Positions 30,305-41,600 of a stretch of DNA of 64,000 nt are shown here, piece after piece. The notes under the pieces were generated by a model, which was not told the origin of the DNA, ran no database searches, and saw only the letters and a program-made list of their open reading frames with translations. Position numbers and translations under genes: made by a program. Source of the stretch: an uncultured Oleiphilus sp. (lineage in GTDB: Bacteria; Pseudomonadota; Gammaproteobacteria; Pseudomonadales; Oleiphilaceae); assembly GCA_913020495.1 (NCBI GenBank), contig CAJWBJ010000003.1:1-64000 (forward strand), read 5' to 3'. How positions within the stretch are numbered: position 1 is the stretch's first letter; every line of letters starts with the position of its first letter.

Positions 30305-32248
30305 GTGACTATAAAGAATTCACCATTACAGGGATCAGCTTTATTAAAGAAAGAACAGAGATATGTGAATACTTTTTTGAGTCTCTTATTTTTAGTCACA
30401 CTTAATGGTTTTATTACATGGTTTTTTAATGGCCATGATACATGGCAACAATGGACTTACCTTTTTCATACCTTGACAGGCTTTTGGCTAGTCTATGTCT
30501 TTATTGTATTTGCCTTTCAGCACATTCGCTTAGCGCAAGGTTTTAAACGCCCCGGTCAAGCCTCTATTGGCTGGCTTAGCTTATTGATCTTTACGCTAGT
30601 CTCAGTAACCGGGATTGTTATTGCTATCATCGGGCAATATGAAGCGCTGCGCTGGATTTATAAATTACACATTGCTAGTGGCATTGCCGTTATTTCTCTT
30701 GTTTTAACGCATTTGTTTTTGTATCGCTGGATTACAAATACCGCCAAGTCCCAAAAGATAAAACGTTCGAGTTTTTCCCAGACGATTAACAAGCAATTTG
30801 CATTTAACTTAGGTGCTTATACTGCCGGCTCAGTTGTACTTATTTTCTTATTAAGCCTTTTATATGATGCTAGAACGACAAACTTTGACGACCAAGCAGC
30901 TTTCCCCTTTCAAGCAGATTACGGCCCTGGAAAGTTTCTGCCCAGCCTGGCACAAACATCAACTGATTCTTTTTTAGATGCGCGAAGAATTGGGCGATCA
31001 GAAAAATGCGGTGTTTGTCATTCACAAATTACAAAGGAATGGCAATCCTCAATGCATGGTCGTTCTGCATCGGACCCCTTCTTCCAAAAAAACCTGCATT
31101 CATTGGTCGATAAAAAAGGAATTTCTGCAACGCGCTACTGCGCGGGTTGTCATATGCCCATTGCTTTACTAAGTGGCGAGCTATCTTCAGGCGGCCAATT
31201 AAAACAGGGAATGCATATTGAAGAAGGCGTTAGTTGCATGGGCTGTCATGGCATTAGTAAAGCGATCAGTCTTGAGGGCGTTGGTAGTTATCTTTATCAG
31301 CCGGAGCAAGATTATTTGTTTGGTGATAGTGATCATTTAGTCACGACTGAAATCACAAACTACTTAATTAAAATCAATCCCCGGCAACATCGCTTAGATA
31401 TGGCACGAGATGTATTATCAGACCCCGTTAACTGCGCAACCTGTCACGAACAGTATATCGATAAGGATCTCAACGACTGGGGCTGGGTAAAATTACAAAG
31501 CCAGTATCAGGCTTGGGTTGAAGGCCCATTCTCAACACATAGCAATAAAAACTATGCCGATGAGAAGTCCTATCGCTGCCAAGACTGCCACTTTCCATTA
31601 GTCGACAGTGACGATCCATCGGCTAATAAAGATGGTAAACACCGTTCACACCGAACCCCGGCTGCAAACACTGCCGTACCTTATGTTTTAGGCGATCTGG
31701 AGCAACTTGAAATTGTGACTAAATTTCTTCAAGCAGATCGTTTATCCATCACGCTCCATCAAGAAAAAAATGAAACGGGTGAGGTAAATGTAGCCCGATT
31801 ACATGCCAGCGTATCCAGTGACCGCATTGGTCACTTCTTCCCTGCAGGTACGATCGATATTAACCAACCATGGATAGAACTAGTCGTCACAGATGCAAAA
31901 GGAAAAGATGTATACACAAGCGGTACAATCAATGATAAAAATAAAGTAGATAAAGACGCCCGTTTTTATTTTTCTAGCCTAGTAAACCGTCAAGGAAAAC
32001 GGGTATGGAAGCATGATTTATTCAATGCTGTCGGTGAAAGTTACGGTAACTTACTTGCCCCGGGAAAAGCAGATATTCAATCCTACGAGTTTGAAATTCC
32101 AAACTGGGCCAAAGCACCTCTGGAAGCAAAAGTCCGTTTACGTTATAGAAAATTTAATCACGATTACTCTAGCTGGGCCTTAGAGGATGAGAGCATAAGT
32201 TTACCCATTGTAGATATGGCTGAGGATACACTAGAGTTAGCTTTCTAG
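30305..32248 (+). CDS. Tandem paralog: membrane domain fused to pentahaem c-type cytochrome
   Basis: TMs with LFHTLTG..FQH and LHIASG..THLFLY; five CxxCH (CGVCH, CAGCH, CMGCH, CATCH, CQDCH); collinear with upstream gene. Confidence 0.85.
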   Translation: MTIKNSPLQGSALLKKEQRYVNTFLSLLFLVTLNGFITWFFNGHDTWQQWTYLFHTLTGFWLVYVFIVFAFQHIRLAQGFKRPGQASIGWLSLLIFTLVSVTGIVIAIIGQYEALRWIYKLHIASGIAVISLVLTHLFLYRWITNTAKSQKIKRSSFSQTINKQFAFNLGAYTAGSVVLIFLLSLLYDARTTNFDDQAAFPFQADYGPGKFLPSLAQTSTDSFLDARRIGRSEKCGVCHSQITKEWQSSMHGRSASDPFFQKNLHSLVDKKGISATRYCAGCHMPIALLSGELSSGGQLKQGMHIEEGVSCMGCHGISKAISLEGVGSYLYQPEQDYLFGDSDHLVTTEITNYLIKINPRQHRLDMARDVLSDPVNCATCHEQYIDKDLNDWGWVKLQSQYQAWVEGPFSTHSNKNYADEKSYRCQDCHFPLVDSDDPSANKDGKHRSHRTPAANTAVPYVLGDLEQLEIVTKFLQADRLSITLHQEKNETGEVNVARLHASVSSDRIGHFFPAGTIDINQPWIELVVTDAKGKDVYTSGTINDKNKVDKDARFYFSSLVNRQGKRVWKHDLFNAVGESYGNLLAPGKADIQSYEFEIPNWAKAPLEAKVRLRYRKFNHDYSSWALEDESISLPIVDMAEDTLELAF

Positions 32249-33180
32249 CCTTCTGAATTAGGGGTAGTAGCTGCAATAATCATTTTAGGTATCAGATATT
32301 TTTTTTCAGCATTCAGCAAGGTTTTTCCTTCAAAAACATATTGCGTTTTAGTGCTATTACTCAAACCAGTTAGCAGTTTGAATTCTTTATTATTTTTCTC
32401 AAATTTGGTCATAGTTTTTTTCGTACAAACGAGTGCTTTATGCGTACACCAAAGTTCAGAAAAGCCTTGATCGCCCGTACGATCAACAAATAAATACCAG
32501 TTATACCTAGTGTTCTTTGCCAGCAAGCTCATTGCCTGCTCTGTTAACCGTGTATTTTCAGGCAAAACAATACCAACATTATGTCGGCTAGTTTTTGGCT
32601 TGTTCACTGCACTCACCCCATAACGTGACCAATCTATCTTAATTGGGCTCGCACTTATAACGGATTCGGCATCAATGATACTCTGACTCAATTTCAAACT
32701 TGTAAGCCCTACTTGCCGACCACCTAACCAATATTGAGGAACAGAATTCGGACTGTAATTCTCAGCCATTTTTTTATTTAAGTTAAACTCTTTTTGTTTA
32801 AACTCACCATCACATACCGGTTTCACTCTTTCAATAACCGCATCCAATACAATTTGGTCACTGCTTGAGGGGCATTTAAAGAAGGTATTCACGTGATCTA
32901 AGCTACGTTCACCCAGAATGGGTGACCAGAATAAAAATACATTATAGTTTTGTAGCTGAGCTCTTTTTTTGAGGTCACGAACACAATAAGGACATGATGG
33001 GTCTTTAAAAACAACCAAAGATGGTTTTTCTGGCTTCCATGTTTCTAACAAGAAAGACTTGTGGGTTTCTTTGTCTGGAACTTCTAAGGCTTGCGCCTGA
33101 ACACAAAAGGAAAAAAATGCTGCCGTTAAAACATAAAAGTCACGCAATATTTTAGTGTACTTCATTAAAAAATAACTCAC
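32245..33180 (-). CDS. DsbC/DsbG-like thioredoxin-fold periplasmic protein
   Basis: N-terminal signal sequence; VVFKDPSCPYCVRDLKK and downstream SVPQYWLGG (cis-Pro loop). Confidence 0.8.
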   Translation of the reverse strand: MSYFLMKYTKILRDFYVLTAAFFSFCVQAQALEVPDKETHKSFLLETWKPEKPSLVVFKDPSCPYCVRDLKKRAQLQNYNVFLFWSPILGERSLDHVNTFFKCPSSSDQIVLDAVIERVKPVCDGEFKQKEFNLNKKMAENYSPNSVPQYWLGGRQVGLTSLKLSQSIIDAESVISASPIKIDWSRYGVSAVNKPKTSRHNVGIVLPENTRLTEQAMSLLAKNTRYNWYLFVDRTGDQGFSELWCTHKALVCTKKTMTKFEKNNKEFKLLTGLSNSTKTQYVFEGKTLLNAEKKYLIPKMIIAATTPNSEG

Positions 33181-33195
33181 ATTAAGGTTCTGGTT

Positions 33196-33609
33196 TTATT
33201 TTTCTCGTTGAGCGAGTTCGTTTTTAGCCAGTTTTAGCACTGTAGCTTTGTACTCATCACTACTTTGCTTTAACTGACGTTCTATTTTCTCTCTTTCCTC
33301 TAAATCAGATAAGTTGTCGTTATAATCCGTAATAATTTTTGCCATTTTCTGGTCGAGTTCGTTATTCTTTTCAACTAAGGCGGCATGTTCATTGTCATTC
33401 AACTTAAATATTTCTATCGGCGTAGCCTGACGCTTAATAAGGTTCGCATATTCAGCATTAGTGTCTACCTGTTTTACCCCTGTTTGCTGTTTTTTAGCAT
33501 GATGCAGATCTACAGGACTTAGTGCTCGTTTGTTCCCATCCCATAACATATATCCCCCTGCAATCATCAGCGTTAACGCTATGGATACTGAAGCTTTTTT
33601 AGTCATCAT
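33196..33609 (-). CDS. Small membrane-anchored protein of unknown function
   Basis: N-terminal TM MMTKKASVSIALTLMIAGGYMLW then charged coiled-coil-like region; 4-bp overlap with giant gene. Confidence 0.6.
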   Translation of the reverse strand: MMTKKASVSIALTLMIAGGYMLWDGNKRALSPVDLHHAKKQQTGVKQVDTNAEYANLIKRQATPIEIFKLNDNEHAALVEKNNELDQKMAKIITDYNDNLSDLEEREKIERQLKQSSDEYKATVLKLAKNELAQREK

Positions 33610-35690
33610 GGTGCCACCGTAAATTTAGAAGCATAACTGGTGTGATAGCCTACACGATTTCCTGAAAAATCATGTAGGTAAGCATTTTCATCATTGAAAT
33701 AACGATAACTGACATAAACCTCATAGACATGCCCTGCATCTAAATCACTAGATGGGGTAAATGTCACTTTGGTGTTTCCATCACTAAGAGCCAACGTTCC
33801 AGTCACATCATAAGCAGTATCAGTTCTGTCATACACTCTAAAACTGGTCGAACTCAAACTCAGCGGATCAATCGCTTCACTCAGAGTTACTTCTATCGTT
33901 GTGTTCGCCAAAACACCCGTTGCATCATTCAAAGGAAAATCAGTTAATATCGTTCCTTCAGCAGTATCCGTCACAGCAGAGGTTGTGAATGTCGACACGA
34001 ACGCAGGTGTTTGTACATTGCCGGCATAGTCTTCTGTACCATTTACTGTAAGTGTATATAGGGTCGAGGCATCAAGTTCAGCATCAGGTATCAAGTTATA
34101 CAAACTTAAGCCTGGGTTGAAAATCCAACTCATTGGCTGCTGAACATCCAAATCATCTTTTAAGTTTAGGCTATTTGCTAATGAAACAGTATTAACGGCC
34201 TCATCAAATTCAAGCACCAGTCGAGCATTTAAAGGAACATCAACTTGTGCATCAGCGAGACTCAGCGCATTCACCGTTGGCGCTGTGGTATCTGCAACCT
34301 CTGCAACTGTAAACTTGATTGCAAACGCAGTACTGTACCCTACCCTATTCCCTGAATAATCATGCAAATAGGCATTCTCATCATTGAAATAACGGTAACT
34401 TAAATACAGTTCGTATTCATGGGTAGCATCCAATTCGCTTGTAGGTACAAACGAAATTTTAGTATTCGCCTCACTCAAGCTTAAAGTACCGGTAACATCG
34501 TAAGCCGTATCGGTTCTGTCATACACTCTAAAGCTGGTTGCATTCAGACTAAGCGGGTCTATCGCCTCACTTAGCAATACCTCTATCAAAGTATTTGTGG
34601 GGACTAAGCTCGCACCATTAATAGGGGATATTAAAGCAATACTTCCCTGACTTGTGTCCGACTCCGTTCCTGTTGTAAAACTGGTTGTCACGGCGGTTGT
34701 CATTTGATTACCAGTATAATCCTCAACGCCATTTATGGTTATTGTATACGCTGTATTTGTACTTAAATCAGTATCAGGCAATAAGGTAATTAGCCTTAAT
34801 CCTGCATTGTATGACCAAGAGAAATCAAACACCGTATTGAGGTCATCTTTTAAGGTAATATTATTTACGAGTGTTATGTGATTAATGTCTTCATCAAATT
34901 CAATTACAAAACGTGCATTAATCGGAACGCCTGTTTGGCCTTCAATCACACTGGTTGAACTCACAAGAGGTGCACTACTATCAACATCGGTTCCTGTCGT
35001 GAAATTCATGGCGATAGCGGTATGATAACCGACTCTGTTGCCTACATAATCTTTCAAATATGCATTTTCATCATTGTAATAACGATAGCTAATATAAACT
35101 TCATACTCATGCGAGGCATCCAGGTTAGTGGAAGGAGTGAATGTAACCTTTGTATTATTAACACTTAAGCTCAAAGTGCCTGTGACATCATAGGCAGCAT
35201 CCGTTTTGTCGTTGACTCGAAAGCTTGTGCTATTGAGACTTAGCGGGTCGATAGGCTCGTCCAACAAAAATTCAATCTTTGTATCTATCGGAACATTCGT
35301 GGCATTTGATAGAGGTGCACGCTCGATGATCGAGCCTTGTGTTGTATCTGTAGATGCCCCCGTACTAAAACTTGTAGAGAAAGCACTAACAATTTGGTTA
35401 CCAGCAAAGTCTTCCGTGCCATTCAAGCTAAAAGTAAACGTTGTATTAGCGTCCAGTGCATTAGTGGGCGTCACTCGAAGTAATGTCAATGCCTTATCAT
35501 AGGCCCATGTGAAAGCCTGTGGCACATTACTTTGATCTTCTAAGGTAATGCTGTCACCTACCGAAATAAGATTAATGTCGGCATCAAATTTAACAACAAA
35601 TCGTGCATTGGTCGGCACATCAGTCAAGCCATCTGCAATGCTCTGACCTTCAATAGCGGGTATGGCCGTATCCGAGCCACTGCCAGCAGT
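33606..35690 (-). repeat. Three tandem 690-bp (230-aa) coding repeat units
   Basis: CATT(T/C)TCATCATTG at 33683, 34373 and 35063 (690 apart twice); (CAG/CGG)TTCTGTC at 33821 and 34511 (690 apart). Confidence 0.9.
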
Positions 35691-38600
35691 AAATGTACTT
35701 AACGCTGCATAGGTACGCCCAATAATATTACCGGCATGATCAAGTAAGAAGTTTATTCCGCTCGCATAATTATAACTTGCGAAGATTGAATACTCATGGT
35801 CTGCCGTTAAATTAGCAGTCGGTGTTAGTGTAATACGTGTATTGTTTTCGCTTAACCCCAGTACACCTGCCACAACCACTGCGTCAGTATTATCATATAA
35901 ATAGAAGCTATCGCTGGTAAGCGTTTCGGGATCCATCGCCTCAGACAAAGATGCCTCAATTAAGGTATTAACGGGCACATTAACAGCGGCAGTAAATGGC
36001 GAAGCGAATAGAATAGAACCGGTTAAATGATCAATGCCATCACCAGTGGTAAAGTCTATATTTACTGGACTCGCCAACACATTACTAGAGCGGTCTTCAA
36101 CATCCTGAACCGTTAAGCTATAAGTAGTATTGGCACTTAGTACCTGAGTCGGTGTCAATATAAGCTCTGTTTGACTTGCATTCAGGCTCATATTGAAAGG
36201 TATACGCGTACTACCGGCATCCTCAATAAATACCTGTTCACCCTCAAAGAGGCTCACTTTATTGATCGGTTCATCAAAACGTATACGTATTTTACTATTT
36301 GTCGGTAGACCTGTTTGCCCATCGATTAAGCTGATCGCTTCGATGGTTGGCGCAGTGCTATCACTGACCAAAGCTGTATCAAAATAGAAACTATTATTAT
36401 TGATACTATTCCCAGCAAGATCTCTTAAATAATAAATATAGTAATAATACCTCTGCCCAAGGGTAAGCGCATCGTCAGGAACGAGTGTAATGGTTGTTCC
36501 ATCATTTGAAAGACTAACGCTGGCTGCAACAGTCGTGTTATCAACAGTATCACGTAAATATACACCACTTTCCGTGATACTAACTGGATCAACTTCTGCT
36601 GATAGCTTAGCAGTAATATACGTACTTACTGCAACATCTGTCGCTCCTGATACAGGCGTATTTTGAATTACAGATGCTCTGTCGAGAAGGATATTATTTG
36701 CTGTATTAAACGTTGAGCTAAACGCGACAATTTGATTACCAGCAATATCAGTCACACTCGGTACGTTTTCAGTCACGGCACTATCTTTAGGTAAGTTGAT
36801 AGTTATGGGGGAATAACTGATTTCTCGGTCATTCGCTGCGAACGTTACATTTAGACCTGCATTACTTGGGAAGCTCAACGGGTTCAGACGCTCATCTACT
36901 CTTACATAATATTTGGCATTTAAAGGCACGTTGTTTGAGCCATCTGCCGGACTCATCATTAAGACCGTGGGGGATTGTGTATCTTCAACCGCAGTTTCAC
37001 CTGTAGTGAAACCAAACAAGCCGCTATAATAGTAGGATGCATCGCCTTCTGTATCCATAACACCATCAGTCACACGCACATAATAGTATGCATTTTGTGC
37101 TAACAAGCTGACTGCTTCTATAGTAATAGTCACACCATCAGCAGCTAAATTAACCGCAGCATCAACAGCAACACCATTCGCATCAAGTAAGAGGACATTT
37201 GTATCATTCACCGTCGTAGCATCTAATATTTCATTGTAGCGAACCTGTAATTTCGGATTCAAAGGAATATCAGCAGAACTATTTGTCGGACTATAGATTA
37301 CCGGTGTTGGACGGACACCAATCAGATCCCCAACCTCTGCTGGCGTAGTAAATGTGGTTTTATAGTTATATAAGGCATTTCCTGACAAGTCCGTCGCGGT
37401 ACTTTGTAGATAAATATGAATTAGCGCATTAGATTCAAAGGTATTATCAGGCACAAATTCAATCACTTGGCCATTCACTAATACACTCGTGCTACCAGAA
37501 ATTGGCACACCATTTTGAACAACATAGAAAGCATTTGTAATGCTAGCGCTATCAAGACGTTCATTACTATAGAGCACTATTTTTTCAGTTTTTTGTGTTG
37601 CTCCATTAGCAGGGTACTGTCTTACAATACTGGGTCGTTGTGTATCTGTATCCACGACCCCCGTCGTAAAAATACTCGCAAAATCAGCTAAGTTATTACC
37701 CGATAGATCTTTCACCTCATTGGTTACAATCAAGGTCACGATGGTTTCGCTGGGCAAGCTTGCATTCAATGTTACGGTTCTGTTATCCGTCGAACGATAA
37801 ACAGAAGGCTGAATTAAACTGCCATTCACCCAGAAAAAGAAATGATTATTATTAACCGTACTTGAATCAAGTGACTCGCTAAACGTGATAACCACTGGCT
37901 GATTCGGCCTAACATCTAAGCTTGCATCTGCAGGTGATACACTCACGACTGTTGGCACCTGGTTATCAATATTGGGCGCCGTAGTGAAATAGGAGCTGAA
38001 TTGTCGTGAAGTGTATGCGTTACCCGAGAAATCAGCCACTTTTGACACATACACATTAATGCGCTGTTCACCTGGGAAAGGGTCAAGAGGCGTAAAAGTC
38101 ACCACATTACCACTCACAGTGAAATCCCCAGCCACATTACCAGTTAAACCATTTACGCGTATTTCTATAGAAGTAAGCGTATGAGGATCAACGGCTTCAT
38201 CAAACGTGATCACAACATTAGAATTAGCTGCAATATCAATAGCGGTATTCACAGGCGAAACGGTAGACACTCTTGGGTAAGCCGTATCAGCTTCAGTACC
38301 AGTTCCCGTTGTAAAGGCTATCGTATACTCCGGAAGCTGATTGCCTGCATAATCACATACGCCTGTTATATTAATTTGATATGCAGTTGAAGCTAGTAGG
38401 TCTTCTGGCACAGTCAAAGCTAATTGATATTGATTGAGCAAGACGGCATCGAGCGTTAACGGACTAGCGCCACCTGTAAGTGTGGCAATGGTATCGTCAG
38501 CGCATAAAGAACTTAACAATTGTTCAGAATGTAATACCAGACGTGTATTGAGTGGCATTTCGGTCGCGCCATCTACAAAACTTGGTTCAACGCTTAAACT

Positions 38601-41600
38601 CGCTTCAACAGCAGTGTCACCGGTGGTGAAGTCAGTATAATGATACGAGCCCACTCTGTTACCCGCTAAATCGAGTAAAAATGTGCCATAGCTCCAATAC
38701 AAGCGATATTTGTGATACGGCAATAAGTCAACATTAGGTACGAAACTTAAATGCGTGTCATTTTCACTTAAGGTAGATACGCCCACTACCTTTTTATTCA
38801 ATGTTAGGTCTTGCAAATAGAAAGATGAGGCATTCATGGTCAGTGGGTCAATTCGCTCACTCAAACGTACCCTTAACGCTATATTCAATGGCGCATTAGT
38901 CGTACCGTTTTTTGGAGTAAAATCTGTATAAACTCCTATCTGGTTATCAATTGAACTCGCAGTAGTGAATTGTATATTTGTACTGGTCGCTAAAGCATTG
39001 CCGGACCTATCAGTAATGTCTTGGATCGTTAGGCTGTAATTACTATTTGGAGCTAATACTTGTGCAGGAATTAATAACAACTCTGTTTGGCTAGCATCCA
39101 GACTGGTATTGAATGGCACTCGAACATTATTAGCATCTTCTATGAATACTTGCTCGCCTTCGAAGAAACTCACATTATTAATCGGTTCATTAAAACGAAT
39201 ACGCAACTGCATATTGGTAGGTATATCAATTTGGCCGTCGACAAGACTTATGCCTTCAATAACCGGTGCCGTGCTATCCGTTTCAAAGCTGGTATCGAAA
39301 TAGTAAGAGTTGTTATACGTGCTATTACCAGCGAGATCTCTTAAATAATAAATGTAGTAGTAATAACGTCGCCCTACCTTTAAAGCCTCGTCCGGTATAA
39401 TAGTAATGGTTTTTCCATCTGGTGCCAGATTAACGGTGGCGGCAACAACAGTATTATTCTCACTATCTCTTAAATAGACGCCATCTGAAGTAATGCTGAC
39501 GGGATCAATAGCTGTAGATAATTTGACAGCCATACTGGTATTAACAGCAACATCTGTCGCCCCGGATATTGGAGAATTCTTAATAATACTTACCCGATCC
39601 AAGTTAATACTATTTGCCGTATTAAACGTCGTACTGAAGGTTGTTATTTGGTTGCCAGCAATATCTGTCATAGTGGGTACACTCTCTGTAACCTCACTAT
39701 CCATAGGTAAAATAATATCTACTGGCGCATAACTGACCTCTTTATCATTCGCTGAAAACATCACATTCAGACCAGCATCAACAGGGAAACTCAATGGATT
39801 CAAACGTTCATTTACACGCACATAGTATTGAGCATTCAAAGGCACATTTGTTGAACCGTTGGCGGGACTCATCATTAAGACAGTAGGAGATTGCGTATCT
39901 TCTACCGCTGTTTCACCTGTAGTAAAGCCAAATAAACCACTGTAATAATAGGAAGCATCTCCCTCTGTATCAGCAACGCCATCAGTCACACGCACATAAT
40001 AGTATGCATTTTGTATTAGCAAACTGACGGGGGCTATCATAATCGTCATGCCATCAGCAGCTAAGTTAACCGTAGCATCGACAGTAATACCATTGGCATC
40101 AAGTAGCATGACATTCGTATCATTCACCGTCGAAGCATCTAATATTTCATTGTAGCGAACTTGTAACTTCGGATTCAGAGGTATATCGGTGGAACCGTTT
40201 GTAGGACTATATATTACGGGCGTTGGACGCACGCCGATCAGGTCCCCAACCTCTGCTGGCGTACGGAAGTAAGTCTGGTAATTATATAAAGCATTATCAG
40301 ACAAATCAGTCGCTGTGCTTTGCAGATAGATATGAACTAAAGCGTTCGATTCAAAGGTATTATCAGGCACAAACTCAATCACTTGGCCATCGACTGAAAT
40401 AGTAGTCGTACCAGAAATTAATATACCATTTTGCGCAATATGAAAAGCATCCGTAATACTATTACTATCTAAACGTTCATTACTATAAAGCACAATTTTA
40501 TCAGTTATTTGTGTTGCGCCATTAGTAGGATATTGTCGAACAATACTAGGTCGCTGCCTATCCGTATCCGCCACCCCAGTTGTAAAGATACTTGTGAAAT
40601 CGGCTAAAACATTACCGGATAAGTCTTTAACGTTGTTAGTTACAATCAAAGTCACGAGACTTTCACTAGGTAAACTGGCATTTAATGTGACGGTACGATT
40701 ATCTGTCGAACGATAAACTGTTGGCGTAATTAACGCGCCATTCGCCCAATATACAAAATGGGTATTATTTAGGGTGCTGGAGTCTAATGATTCACTGAAG
40801 GTAATAACCACAGGTTGGCTAGGGTTAATATCTAAACTATTGTCAGCAGGAGAAACACTCACGACTGTTGGCACCTGGTTATCAAGATTAGGTGCCGTGG
40901 TAAAATAGGAGCTGAACTGTCGTGAGGTATATGCGTTACCCGAGAAATCAGCCACTTTAGATACATACACATTAATACGCTGTTCACCGGGGAAAGGATC
41001 AAGAGGCGTGAAAGTCACCACATTACCACTCGCTGTGAAATCACCTGCCACATTACCAGTTAAACCATTTACACGTACTTCTATAGAAGCAAGCGTATGA
41101 GGGTCAACAATTTCATCAAAAGTGATCACTACATTAGAATTCGCGGCAACATCTATGGCTGTATTCAGCGGCGAAACAGTGGAAACTCTTGGGTAAGCCG
41201 TATCGGCTTCTGTATCGGTGCCGGTGGTAAATGTAATCGTATACGCTGCAAGTTCATTGCCCGAATAATCACACACACCAGTTACTGTGAGCTGATAGCT
41301 CGTAGAGGCAAGGAGATTTTCTGGCACAGTTAGAGCTAGTTGATATTGGCTGAGCAAGGCTGCATCGAGGGTTAACGGACTAGCACCGCCAGTGAGTGTG
41401 GCGACAGTATCACTGACACATAAAGGACTTAGTAATCGTTCAGAGTTTAATACCAACCGTGTATTCAATGGCATCTCTGCCGCGCCATCCACAAAACTAG
41501 GCACAACGGTTAAGCTCGTTCCAACCGCAGAGTCACTGGTCGTGAAGTCAGTATAATGGTACGAGCCGATTCGGTTACCTGCCAAGTCGAGTAAAAATGT

